Under the pieces are notes generated by a model, which worked only from the letters and a program-made list of their open reading frames with translations, had not been told where the DNA came from and searched no databases. From contig NZ_JAAIJR010000002.1 of the NCBI RefSeq assembly GCF_010915725.1, positions 1 through 64,000 of the forward strand: DNA of 64,000 nucleotides, given 5' to 3'. The position numbers were made by a program, and so were the translations under genes. Of the stretch, positions 25,739 through 34,622 are shown piece by piece (within the stretch, counting starts at the first letter, position 1; every line of letters begins with the position of its first letter). This DNA is from Thiorhodococcus mannitoliphagus (GTDB lineage Bacteria; Pseudomonadota; Gammaproteobacteria; Chromatiales; Chromatiaceae).

Positions 25739-26194
25739 GTGTTTCGGGGGGTTTCCATTGTCAATCTGGATGCCAAGGGGCGGCTCGCGATTCCATCCAA
25801 GCATCGCGAGCGCTTGCAGGAGATGTGCGACTCCCATTTGGTCGTAACCGTCGACCGGGACCGTTGTCTGCTTCTGTATCCAGAGCCTGAGTGGGAAATC
25901 ATCGAGCGCAAGTTCTCTGCGCTCCCCTCTCTCGATCCCACCGCGCGTGCGCTGCAGCGTCTCTACGTCGGGAACGCACAAGAAGTGGACGTCGACGCTC
26001 AGGGCCGAATCCTTCTGCCGCAGTATCTGCGCGAATTCGCTTCACTGGAAAAACGTGTCGCTTGTGTTGGGCAGGGCATCAAGTTCGAGCTCTGGGACGA
26101 GGACGCCTGGCATGCCCGTAACGAAGCGGCCTTGAATGATGCGGCGATTGGTGAATTGGCGCTTGAGGCGGGGCTTGGGTCTCTCACCCTCTAG
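25739..26194 (+). CDS. mraZ: Transcriptional regulator MraZ
   Basis: A SpoVT/AbrB-fold DNA-binding protein that forms a ring and controls the division and cell-wall cluster. Its 151 residues contain the two MraZ repeats: VNLDAKGRLAIPSKHRE at about 8-24 and VDVDAQGRILLPQYLRE at about 83-99, each with the D-x-x-GR signature. The start is GTG at 25739 behind GAGGGG at about 25727-25732. It heads the cluster and its predicted operator lies 37-62 bp upstream. A 124-bp gap separates it from rsmH. Confidence 0.96.
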   Translation: MFRGVSIVNLDAKGRLAIPSKHRERLQEMCDSHLVVTVDRDRCLLLYPEPEWEIIERKFSALPSLDPTARALQRLYVGNAQEVDVDAQGRILLPQYLREFASLEKRVACVGQGIKFELWDEDAWHARNEAALNDAAIGELALEAGLGSLTL

Positions 26195-26318
26195 CGTCGA
26201 TGGACGTCTGGGGTTCGTGCCCTGCCTTATTGGTCCCTGGGTTGAGATGCGGCAAGTCTTTCCGGAAGCCTTCGGAGTGGCCCGGTTTGCTGCGAAATCA
26301 TAAATAGAGAGCACTTGC

Positions 26319-27242
26319 TTGCAGCATCGGTCAGTTCTTCTGGAGGAAAGCGTGTCTGCCTTAGTGGTCCGTCCCAACGGAATCTATGTCGATGGCACCT
26401 TCGGCCGAGGTGGGCATAGTCGCGCCATCCTGGCGCGCTTGGGTGCTGGCGGGCGCTTGATTGGCATGGATCGGGATCCACAAGCCGTCACCCTGGGCGC
26501 TGCCCTTGAAGGGGAGGATGCGCGCTTCTCCGTCTTGCACACCTCCTTCGAGGCGATCGGTGATGTGCTGCTCAAGGCTGGTGTCCTTGGCCGGGTCAAC
26601 GGGATCTTGCTGGACCTCGGGGTTTCTTCGCCTCAGCTGGATCAGCCTGAGCGTGGATTCAGCTTCAACGCCGACGGGCCCTTGGACATGCGCATGAATC
26701 CTCGAGCAGGCATGACTGCGGCGGCCTGGCTCGCATCGGCAAGTCAGGAAGAGATCGAGGTCGTGCTGCGCGATTATGGCGAAGAACGCTTCGCCAAGCG
26801 CATCGCTCGGGCGATCGTCAAGGCGAGGGCCGAGCGGCCCCTTGAGACGACATCTCAGCTTGCCGAGCTGGTATCACGTGCCATCCCGACCCGCGAGCCG
26901 GGCAAGCATCCGGCTACCCGGACGTTTCAAGCCGTGCGGATCCAGGTCAACGATGAGTTGGGCTCCTTGCGCCGCTGCCTCGATCAAGTCTGTGGGTTGT
27001 TGGATACCGCCGGGCGTTTGGTGGTCATCAGCTTCCACTCTTTGGAAGATCGCATCGTCAAACGCTTCATCCGTGACGAGGCGCGCGGGCCTCTCCTGCC
27101 GAAGGGCCTGCCTGTCCAGGCGTCGCAGACCCAAGGGCGCTTGCGGGCTCTGGGCAAGGCGCTGCGACCGGCAGCCGACGAGATTCGCAGCAATCCGAGG
27201 TCGCGGAGCGCCGTGATGCGCGTGGCGGAGAGGCTGCCATGA
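26319..27242 (+). CDS. rsmH: 16S rRNA (cytosine(1402)-N4)-methyltransferase
   Basis: Methylates N4 of C1402 in 16S rRNA, the same nucleotide modified by RsmI 2.4 kb upstream. The 307-residue protein has HRSVLLEESV at its N terminus, GIYVDGTFGRGGHSRAIL (SAM binding) and DLGVSSPQLDQPERGFSF. The start is TTG at 26319, chosen because homology starts at HRSVLL and no ATG or GTG is in frame nearby; the ribosome-binding site is weak. The stop overlaps the ftsL start (ATGA). Confidence 0.93.
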   Translation: MQHRSVLLEESVSALVVRPNGIYVDGTFGRGGHSRAILARLGAGGRLIGMDRDPQAVTLGAALEGEDARFSVLHTSFEAIGDVLLKAGVLGRVNGILLDLGVSSPQLDQPERGFSFNADGPLDMRMNPRAGMTAAAWLASASQEEIEVVLRDYGEERFAKRIARAIVKARAERPLETTSQLAELVSRAIPTREPGKHPATRTFQAVRIQVNDELGSLRRCLDQVCGLLDTAGRLVVISFHSLEDRIVKRFIRDEARGPLLPKGLPVQASQTQGRLRALGKALRPAADEIRSNPRSRSAVMRVAERLP

Positions 27243-27529
27243 CACGCAGCAATATCGTGACGCTCGCCGGACTCACCTGCGCCGTTCTGCTCACGGCGAT
27301 TGGTGTCGTGCACACCAAGTACCTGACGAGAATCCATTTCGCTCAACTGCAGGACCTGAGGTCTCAGCGTGACGCCATTGATGTCGAATGGAATCGCTTG
27401 CGCCTCGAAGAGGCTGCTCTTTCCACGCATGCGCGCGTCGAGCGTAAGGCTCGGCGCGAGCTCGGTATGTTCGCTCCGAGGGTCGGTGACGTACTGCTGA
27501 TTGAGGAGACTGGTCATGGCCACCCATAG
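27239..27529 (+). CDS. ftsL: Cell division protein FtsL
   Basis: A small bitopic division protein that forms the FtsQLB complex and controls FtsWI. 96 residues: a short cytoplasmic N terminus, one transmembrane helix at about 7-26 (IVTLAGLTCAVLLTAIGVVH), and a periplasmic coiled coil (AQLQDLRSQRDAIDVEWNRL). The ATG overlaps the rsmH stop and the 3' end overlaps ftsI by 14 bp. Identified by topology, size and position more than by sequence, as usual for FtsL. Confidence 0.92.
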   Translation: MTRSNIVTLAGLTCAVLLTAIGVVHTKYLTRIHFAQLQDLRSQRDAIDVEWNRLRLEEAALSTHARVERKARRELGMFAPRVGDVLLIEETGHGHP

Positions 27530-29279
27530 CCGTCGCGGACGACGAGTCGCGAGTCGGAGGTCGAAGCCAAACCTGGTGCTGAGGCGCAGGGTTCTGACGG
27601 CCGCGTTGTCATTGGCCTTCGTGTCCTTGTCTGCCGGAGTCTTCTACCGCCAGATCATCGAGACCGATTTCCTCCAGGAGCAAGGTGCGCTGCGCTATCT
27701 CCGGGCCGCGGAGATCGCCGCCCGGCGCGGCATGATCACGGACCGCAATGGCGAGCCCCTGGCTGTCAGCACGCCTGTCGAGACGGTGTCGGCGAATCCA
27801 GGCAAGCTGCTCGATGATTCGGCCGCTGTTTCTGCCTTGGCGGGAGCCTTGGACATGGATGCCGAGAGGCTTCGGGCTAAGGTGATCGCCAACAAAGATC
27901 GTCAGTTCATCTATGTAAAACGCCGCGTGACCCTCAGTGAGGCGGAGGCCGTGAAGGCGGTCGTCGCTGAGCGGAAGTTGGAAGGAATCGGTTTCGAGAA
28001 GGAGTATCGCCGCTACTATCCGGGGGCCGAGTTCTTCGCGCATGTCATTGGCTTTACTGACATTGAGGATCGCGGTCAGGAAGGCATCGAGCTTGCCTAT
28101 GATGACGCCCTCAAGGCTGAGCCCGGTCTCCATCATGTGATCCGTGATGGCCGCGGCCGCGTTGTCCAAGAGGTGGAGCAGATTCGGCCGCCGCGTCCGG
28201 GCACTGACTTGACCCTCAGTCTGGATCGACGCCTGCAATTCCTTGCGCATCGGGAGCTTGCGGCGGCCGTGAAGGAGCACCGCGCGAAGGCGGGCACTGC
28301 CGTGGTGCTGGACGTTGCCACCGGCGAAGTGCTCGCCATGGTCAATCAGCCGAGCTTCAATCCCAACATGGACCGCAGCGGCGGCAGTGAGCAGCGGCGA
28401 AATCGTGCCCTGACCGACGTCATGGAACCCGGCTCGACCATGAAGCCCCTGGTTGTTGCCGCAGCGCTTGAAAAGCGCCTGATCTCACCCCGCACGCCTA
28501 TCGCGACCGCGCCTGGCTACTACAAGGTCGGTCGGAATACGGTGCGCGATGTCCACAACTACGGCTCGCTGGATGTCACCGGTGTCATTACCAAGTCCAG
28601 TAACGTGGGGGTCGTCAAGATCGCGCAGCGCATGGCTTACAGCGACCTTTGGCACATCTATGACCAGGTGGGATTCGGTCATCCGACCGGTGTTGGCTTT
28701 CCCGGCGAGAGCGGTGGTTTGTTGCGGCACTACAGCAACTGGCGGCCATTCGAGCATGCCACCATGGCCTTTGGCTACGGTCTCTCCGTCACGGCGCTCC
28801 AGTTGGCACAAGCCTATAGCGTGATCGCCGCAGATGGCGTCAAACGGCCTGTAACGCTCGTCAAGCGCGACGCAGCGTCCTTGGCTGCACTGAAAGGCAC
28901 TTCTGTGTTGAGTCCGGCAACCGCGCGCAAGGTGCGTGCGATGATGGAGACGGTGGTGTCCGATAAGGGCACTGCGGCCAAGGCCCAGATCACCGGCTAC
29001 CGGGCTGCCGGCAAGACAGGGACGGCCAAGAAAGCGGGCAAGTCGGGTTATCGCGGTCGGCGCTACCAGTCCGTATTCGCCGGTTTTGTCCCTGCCGGCC
29101 AGCCGCGCCTGGTTATGGTCGTGATGATCGACGAGCCGGGCGGCAAGTCCTACTACGGCGGCACGGTGGCAGCACCGGTTTTTCAGAAGGTGATGCAGGG
29201 GGCGTTGCGGCTCTTCAATATCCCACCGGATGATCCCATGCCTTCCATGCTGCTGGCGCATCGGGAGTCTGCCCAATGA
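27516..29279 (+). CDS. ftsI: Peptidoglycan D,D-transpeptidase FtsI (PBP3)
   Basis: Septal class B penicillin-binding protein that crosslinks peptidoglycan at the division site. An N-terminal membrane anchor (about 25-45) precedes a pedestal domain with RRGMITDRNGEPLAVS. The transpeptidase domain has the catalytic STMK at about 306-309, SSN at about 362 and KTGT at about 499. The start at 27516 (MATHSRRGRR) has GAGGAG upstream and gives 587 residues; the longer frame from 27501 is less likely. The stop overlaps the murE start by 4 bp. Confidence 0.96.
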   Translation: MATHSRRGRRVASRRSKPNLVLRRRVLTAALSLAFVSLSAGVFYRQIIETDFLQEQGALRYLRAAEIAARRGMITDRNGEPLAVSTPVETVSANPGKLLDDSAAVSALAGALDMDAERLRAKVIANKDRQFIYVKRRVTLSEAEAVKAVVAERKLEGIGFEKEYRRYYPGAEFFAHVIGFTDIEDRGQEGIELAYDDALKAEPGLHHVIRDGRGRVVQEVEQIRPPRPGTDLTLSLDRRLQFLAHRELAAAVKEHRAKAGTAVVLDVATGEVLAMVNQPSFNPNMDRSGGSEQRRNRALTDVMEPGSTMKPLVVAAALEKRLISPRTPIATAPGYYKVGRNTVRDVHNYGSLDVTGVITKSSNVGVVKIAQRMAYSDLWHIYDQVGFGHPTGVGFPGESGGLLRHYSNWRPFEHATMAFGYGLSVTALQLAQAYSVIAADGVKRPVTLVKRDAASLAALKGTSVLSPATARKVRAMMETVVSDKGTAAKAQITGYRAAGKTGTAKKAGKSGYRGRRYQSVFAGFVPAGQPRLVMVVMIDEPGGKSYYGGTVAAPVFQKVMQGALRLFNIPPDDPMPSMLLAHRESAQ

Positions 29280-30793
29280 CGGCAGTGGCTCATCTCAGCC
29301 ATGCCTGGAAGCTCGGCGATTTACTCGCCGGGCTGGTGGATCCTCAGATTGCGGAAGGGGATCTCGCCGACCGTCAGGTTTCCGGTCTCGCCTTTGATCG
29401 GGACGATCTCGCGCCTGGCTGGCTCTTCATCGATCGGGGCGATTCAGCTGAGTCCAGGGCGGTCGTTGCGGCCGAGGCCAAGCGCCGCGGCGCTGTCGCA
29501 ATGATGGTGGATGATGCTCAAGGATGGCGTCTGGACAAGCCTAAAGAGCCGCAGGGCCGCATTGGACTGCCGGTGATTCCGGTGGCCAATTTCAGTCAAA
29601 GCCTTGTCACCATTGCAGACCGCTTTTATGGGGCGCCAAGTCTTCAGCTCGAGGTGTTCGGCGTTAGCGGTCGCCTCGGCAAGACAACGCTTTGCCACCT
29701 CGCGTCCAGAGGGTTAGAGGCCGAGCTTCCTTGCGGCGTTATCGACGCCTCCGTCGGGATCGACCTCTTCGCCGCCCATCGCCGCCTCGATGCCCTGCGT
29801 GCCCAAGGTCTACGCGCCGTCTTGGTTGAGCTTGCGCCAGATCGCTTTGCGGACGTGGGCGCTGGGGCTCTGCGGCTGAGTCACTTGCTGTTGACGCATT
29901 TGGGTCCGGGGCCTTCGGCGGGCGGACTGGCGCAATCGATCGCGCAGCGTCTTGCCTCCCCGCCAACTCCCGGTTGGGTGATCGCCAATCTCGACGACCC
30001 CGCTCAGCTCGGCCTTATAGAGTCGCTTCCGGCGTCGATCTGCGTGGCAGGCTACGCGCTTGGCTCAAAGGCGCCGCGCCCCTCGCGGTGCGACCTGCTG
30101 CTGGAGGCAGTGCGCGTCGAGACCATGCCGCGCGGCTTGCGGATTCAGGTCAGGTGCCTCGGCGGGGAAGGTGCGCAAGCGGCGGAGCTGGAGGTTGGTC
30201 TGATCGGCGAATTCAATGCGGCCAACCTGCTCGCCGTGCTGGCGCTCAAGTGCTCGCGTGGCTTGCCGCTCGAGCGTGCCGCGCAGGAGCTTGCCTCGGT
30301 CCGTGGTGTCGCAGGGCGCATGGAGTGCTTTGGCGGTGAGAACGCGCCCCTGATCGTGGTTGATTCCGCCCAGACGCCGGCCGAATTGGAGCGGGCGCTG
30401 TCGAGTCTGAGACGACACGGGTTTCGTCGCATCATGACCGTCGTCGGTTGTGACGGCAGGATGGCAGCGGATCAGCGTGCCTTGGTCGGTGGCCTTGTCG
30501 AGCGTCTCAGCGACAAGGTCATCCTCACAGACAACAATCCGCGCGGTGTTGCCGGGGAGCGCATCGTCGCCGATATCCTGGCGGGCATGACGCGGGCCGA
30601 TAGGGTCAGCGTCGAGCGTCAGCGTGGACTTGCCATCCGTATCGCCGTCGCGCGAGCCGCTGTCGGCGATGCCGTCCTCATCGTCGGAAAGGGGCAGGAG
30701 AGGGTCCAGGACATGGGCGAACTCAAGGTCCATTTCAGCGATCGGGCCCAGGTGGTCGAGGCGCTTCGCGAATGGCGGGAGGGCCACCACTGA
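29276..30793 (+). CDS. murE: MurE-like Mur ligase with degenerate active-site motifs
   Basis: In the MurE position of the cluster and of MurE length (505 residues), with the three-domain Mur-ligase layout. MurE normally adds meso-diaminopimelate to UDP-MurNAc-dipeptide. The P-loop survives as GVSGRLGKTT (129-138) where MurE has GVTGTNGKT. Other motifs are altered: no TTPD; VELAPDR (184-190) in place of EVSSH; THLGPG (207-212) in place of DHLDYHG; AQ (223-224) where the carbamylated lysine of AK-x-x-LF is expected; SAQTP (364-368) for YAHTP; GCDGRMAADQR for GCGGDRDRGKR; TDNNPR (418-423) for the diaminopimelate motif TDDNPR. The frame is intact and overlaps both neighbours, so it is maintained, but catalytic competence is doubtful. 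Confidence 0.8.
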   Translation: MTAVAHLSHAWKLGDLLAGLVDPQIAEGDLADRQVSGLAFDRDDLAPGWLFIDRGDSAESRAVVAAEAKRRGAVAMMVDDAQGWRLDKPKEPQGRIGLPVIPVANFSQSLVTIADRFYGAPSLQLEVFGVSGRLGKTTLCHLASRGLEAELPCGVIDASVGIDLFAAHRRLDALRAQGLRAVLVELAPDRFADVGAGALRLSHLLLTHLGPGPSAGGLAQSIAQRLASPPTPGWVIANLDDPAQLGLIESLPASICVAGYALGSKAPRPSRCDLLLEAVRVETMPRGLRIQVRCLGGEGAQAAELEVGLIGEFNAANLLAVLALKCSRGLPLERAAQELASVRGVAGRMECFGGENAPLIVVDSAQTPAELERALSSLRRHGFRRIMTVVGCDGRMAADQRALVGGLVERLSDKVILTDNNPRGVAGERIVADILAGMTRADRVSVERQRGLAIRIAVARAAVGDAVLIVGKGQERVQDMGELKVHFSDRAQVVEALREWREGHH

Positions 30794-32151
30794 TGTGGAC
30801 GCTGAACCAGGCAGTCGATGCGGTGGGCGGTGCCATGCAAGGTGGCGATGCTGCCTTCACCTCTGTGGGCACGGACTCCCGCGCCGATTGCAGCGGGCAG
30901 TTGTTCATCGCGCTTCGAGGCGAGCGTTTCGATGGGCACGCCTACGTCGCTGCGGCGCAGGCTGCCGGCGCGGTCGCCGCCATGGTGGATCACGCGCTGC
31001 CCTTGGATATTCCCCAGTGGGTCGTCGCAGACACGCGCCTCGCGCTTGGGCGCTTGGCCGCGGCCTGGCGCGATCGCTTTGCCGGTAAGGTGGTGGCGAT
31101 CACGGGCAGCAATGGCAAGACCACGGCCAAGGAGATGGTTGCAGCCATCCTCGCGCGCTGCGGGACGGTTCGGGCCACCAAAGGCAATCTCAATAACGAC
31201 ATCGGTATGCCGCTGACGCTGCTGAGTGCCCGCGGCGAAGACTACCTCGTGCTGGAGATGGGCGCGAATCATGCCGGCGAGATCGGCTATATGACAGAGA
31301 TCGCCCGCCCGGATCTGGCGCTCATTACGAATGCTGGGCGCGCCCATTTGGAAGGTTTTGGCAGTGTCGAAGGGGTGGCCCATGCGAAGGGCGAGATTGC
31401 CCGAGGTCTGGATCATGAGGGTGTCTTCGTAGTCGATGGTGATTCCCGCTTCTTGCCTGTTTGGCGTGAGCTGGCGGCTGGGTGCCGGCTCGTCACCTTC
31501 GGTCTCAATGACGCGGCCAATGTCAACGCAGATCCCGCACAAGTGAGCGTTGACTGGGGTGCCGAAGGCTTTCGGAGCACCTTCATCGTGCATCGGCAAG
31601 GCGGCGACTTGCCTCTGTCCCTCCGTCTGGCCGGTCAGCACAACGTGCGTAATGCGCTTGCTGCGGTCGCGGTTGCGACCTTCCTTGGTGTCGAGGATTC
31701 CGCCATCCAGGACGGCTTGGCCGCCTTGACGCCGGTGAAAGGGCGTTTGTGCCCGCGCCCATGCGGTGGACGCGGCGTGATCGACGATACCTACAATGCC
31801 AACCCCGACTCCATTGCTGCGGCCATCGAGGTGCTGGTCGGGCTTGGCGGCCTGCGTTGGCTGGTCATTGGTGATCTTGGTGAACTCGGCGCGGACGCAG
31901 AACGGCTGCACGCAGAGATCGGGGAGCGGGCGCGTGCCGCAGGCGTGGACCGTCTTGCGAGCGTTGGGGAGCTGAGCGAGGCGACGACAAGTGCTTTTGG
32001 CGAGGGTGCCGCGCATTTCGCCGATCAGCCCGCGCTCGTCGCGCATTTGCGCGCGGAGCTGGGGCCGGCGGACTCGGTGTTGGTCAAGGGATCGCGCTTG
32101 GCGCGGATGGAGAATGTTGTAGAGGCGCTTTGCGCCGGGGTAGAAGCTTAA
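30793..32151 (+). CDS. murF: UDP-N-acetylmuramoyl-tripeptide--D-alanyl-D-alanine ligase
   Basis: Adds D-Ala-D-Ala to the UDP-MurNAc-tripeptide in the cytosol. 452 residues from ATG 30793, which shares a base with the murE stop (TGATG). Motifs are canonical: [36 protein letters not shown] and [10 protein letters not shown], in contrast to the altered MurE next door. The stop shares its last A with the mraY start. Confidence 0.96.
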   Translation: MWTLNQAVDAVGGAMQGGDAAFTSVGTDSRADCSGQLFIALRGERFDGHAYVAAAQAAGAVAAMVDHALPLDIPQWVVADTRLALGRLAAAWRDRFAGKVVAITGSNGKTTAKEMVAAILARCGTVRATKGNLNNDIGMPLTLLSARGEDYLVLEMGANHAGEIGYMTEIARPDLALITNAGRAHLEGFGSVEGVAHAKGEIARGLDHEGVFVVDGDSRFLPVWRELAAGCRLVTFGLNDAANVNADPAQVSVDWGAEGFRSTFIVHRQGGDLPLSLRLAGQHNVRNALAAVAVATFLGVEDSAIQDGLAALTPVKGRLCPRPCGGRGVIDDTYNANPDSIAAAIEVLVGLGGLRWLVIGDLGELGADAERLHAEIGERARAAGVDRLASVGELSEATTSAFGEGAAHFADQPALVAHLRAELGPADSVLVKGSRLARMENVVEALCAGVEA

Positions 32152-33233
32152 TGCTGCTTTATCTGACCGAGTGGTTGGCCGAGACCTATAGCGGATTCGA
32201 CGTCTTCCGCTATCTCACCCTGCGTGCAATCTTGGGTGTGCTCACGGCGTTGTCGATTGCTCTGCTCGTCGGCCGCCCGATGATTCGTCGGCTGCGCTCC
32301 TACAAGATTGGCCAAACCGTGCGCGACGACGGTCCGCAAAGCCATTTGTCGAAGTCGGGTACGCCAACCATGGGGGGCGCCCTGATCCTGGTCGCGGTCG
32401 GGATTGCGACCCTGCTCTGGTCCGACTTGAGCAATCACTATGTTTGGATCGTCTTGCTGACGACCCTGGGCTTCGGCCTCATCGGACTGGTCGACGACTA
32501 CAAAAAGCTGGTCATGCGAGACCCGCGCGGGCTCATCGCACGCTGGAAGTACTTCTGGCAGACCGTCTTCGGTTTCGCGGCGGCCTTCGCCTTTTACAGT
32601 GTCGCCAGCTCGCCGGCCGAGACGGCTCTGCTCATTCCCTACACCAAGAATCTAGCCATTCAGCTCGGCCCCTGGTTCATCCTGCTGACCTATTTCGTCA
32701 TCGTCGGGGCCAGTAACGCGGTGAATTTGACCGACGGATTGGACGGGCTGGCCATCATGCCGACGGTCCTGGTCGCTGGGGCCTTGGCGATCTTCATCTA
32801 TGCGGCCGGTCATGCGCAGATCGCCAACTATCTCCTGATTCCGCACAATCCGGCGGTTGGTGAGCTGGTCATCTTCTGCGGCGCGCTCGTCGGCGCAGGT
32901 CTTGGCTTCCTCTGGTTCAACGCCTATCCGGCACAGGTCTTCATGGGGGACGTCGGCGCGCTGGCGCTCGGGGCAGCCCTTGGTGCCGTTGCGGTCGCGG
33001 CGCGTCAAGAGCTGGTGCTCTTTATCATGGGCGGCGTCTTCGTCATGGAGACGGTCTCCGTCATGCTTCAGGTGCTGTCTTTCAAGCTCACTGGTAAGCG
33101 AATCTTCCGCATGGCCCCGTTGCACCATCACTTCGAACTCAAGGGGTGGCCCGAGCCGCGCGTGATCGTGCGCTTTTGGATCGTCACCGTGATCCTGGTG
33201 CTCATTGGGCTCGCGAGCCTGAAGATTAGGTAA
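32151..33233 (+). CDS. mraY: Phospho-N-acetylmuramoyl-pentapeptide transferase
   Basis: Integral membrane enzyme that forms lipid I from UDP-MurNAc-pentapeptide and undecaprenyl phosphate. 360 residues from ATG 32151, with about ten transmembrane helices. It has the catalytic VDDYKK motif, the [13 protein letters not shown] loop, and the [10 protein letters not shown] sequence near the C terminus. The start abuts the murF stop (TAATG). The length equals E. coli MraY. Confidence 0.97.
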   Translation: MLLYLTEWLAETYSGFDVFRYLTLRAILGVLTALSIALLVGRPMIRRLRSYKIGQTVRDDGPQSHLSKSGTPTMGGALILVAVGIATLLWSDLSNHYVWIVLLTTLGFGLIGLVDDYKKLVMRDPRGLIARWKYFWQTVFGFAAAFAFYSVASSPAETALLIPYTKNLAIQLGPWFILLTYFVIVGASNAVNLTDGLDGLAIMPTVLVAGALAIFIYAAGHAQIANYLLIPHNPAVGELVIFCGALVGAGLGFLWFNAYPAQVFMGDVGALALGAALGAVAVAARQELVLFIMGGVFVMETVSVMLQVLSFKLTGKRIFRMAPLHHHFELKGWPEPRVIVRFWIVTVILVLIGLASLKIR

Positions 33234-33239
33234 CTGGCA

Positions 33240-34622
33240 ATGACGCCTCCAATGAGCGCACTGCAAACGCCACCCTCTGTCGCGCCCCAAGGCAAGATCC
33301 TCGTGGTCGGCCTGGGTAAGACCGGCCTCTCGTGTCTGCGCTATTTGCAGTCCAAGGGCGTGGTCGCCGCAGTGACCGACAGTCGTGAGCGGCCGCCGGG
33401 CTTGGACACCTTGCAGACCCAGATGCCGGAGGTTGCCGCCTTCATCGGGGGGTTCGAGCCGGATGTCTTCGCCTCCGCGTCGGAGCTGGTCGTGAGTCCG
33501 GGCGTTGCGGTTGCGGAGCCTCTGATTCAGCAGGCCGTCGCGCGCGGTGTGCCGGTTGTTGGCGATGTCGAACTCTTCGCGCGCGACGCGCAGGCTCCTC
33601 TCTGCGCCATCACTGGGTCCAATGGCAAGAGCACTGTGACCTCGCTCGTGGGGCTCATGGCGCGATTGGCGGGGCGTGCTGTCGCCGTCGGCGGCAATCT
33701 CGGGGAGCCCGTCCTAGACCTTATCGATGACGCGGTTGACCTCTATGTCGTCGAACTCTCGAGCTTTCAGCTCGAGACCGCACCCGGCCTGCGGCCCGAT
33801 GTCGCCGTCGTTTTGAACGTCTCGGCCGATCATCTCGACCGCTATTCCGACTTGGCCGCATACGCGGCGACCAAGGCGCAGATCTATCGCGGCGCGCGCG
33901 TGGCGGTGGTGAATCGAGATGATCCCATGGTCTCTGACATGCCCCGCGCGGCCAAGCAGGAGATCGGCTTTACGCTCGGTGAGCCAAAGCTTGGCGACTT
34001 CGGCCTGTGCGTCTTCGAGGGCGCGTCTTGGATCTGCCGTGGCGGCGAGCGCCTGATGCGGGCCGACGAGGTGCTGATCCCTGGGCGTCATAACCTTGCC
34101 AACGCCTTGGCGGCGCTTGCCCTGGCAAGCGCCAGCGGCATTCCCATGACAGCGGGCTGCGAGGCGCTCAGGCGCTTTACCGGGCTTCCCCATCGCAGCC
34201 AAGTGGTCGCGGATCACGGCGGCGTACGCTGGTACGACGATTCCAAGGGGACCAATCCCGGCGCAACCATTGCTGCGCTGGACGGCTTGGTCCCGGAGGG
34301 TGCCAGCGGTCGAGTGGTCCTCATTGCCGGTGGTGATGGCAAAGGTGCGGACTTCGCTCCCTTGCGCCCTGCGATGGCGCGCGCGGCGCGGGCTGTGGTC
34401 CTGATTGGCCGCGACGCGCCCTTGATCGAAGCTGCGATCGAGGGCACGACACGCATTGCTCGCGCAACGGATATGGCCGATGCGGTCTCTCAGGCCGCGA
34501 CACTGGCCGAGCCTGGGGACGCTGTCCTCCTGTCGCCTGCATGTGCCAGCTTCGACATGTTCGACAACTATGAGCATCGTGGTCAGGTTTTCGCAGATGC
34601 CGTCAGGAGGCTGAGCGCATGA
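33240..34622 (+). CDS. murD: UDP-N-acetylmuramoyl-L-alanine--D-glutamate ligase
   Basis: Cytosolic Mur ligase adding D-glutamate. 460 residues: N-terminal Rossmann domain (ILVVGLGKTGLSCLRYL), P-loop [35 protein letters not shown] and the C-terminal WYDDSKGTNPGAT. All expected catalytic motifs are present. ATG 33240 is used, but ATG 33252 (MSALQTPP) is equally possible. The stop overlaps the ftsW start (ATGA). Confidence 0.96.
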   Translation: MTPPMSALQTPPSVAPQGKILVVGLGKTGLSCLRYLQSKGVVAAVTDSRERPPGLDTLQTQMPEVAAFIGGFEPDVFASASELVVSPGVAVAEPLIQQAVARGVPVVGDVELFARDAQAPLCAITGSNGKSTVTSLVGLMARLAGRAVAVGGNLGEPVLDLIDDAVDLYVVELSSFQLETAPGLRPDVAVVLNVSADHLDRYSDLAAYAATKAQIYRGARVAVVNRDDPMVSDMPRAAKQEIGFTLGEPKLGDFGLCVFEGASWICRGGERLMRADEVLIPGRHNLANALAALALASASGIPMTAGCEALRRFTGLPHRSQVVADHGGVRWYDDSKGTNPGATIAALDGLVPEGASGRVVLIAGGDGKGADFAPLRPAMARAARAVVLIGRDAPLIEAAIEGTTRIARATDMADAVSQAATLAEPGDAVLLSPACASFDMFDNYEHRGQVFADAVRRLSA

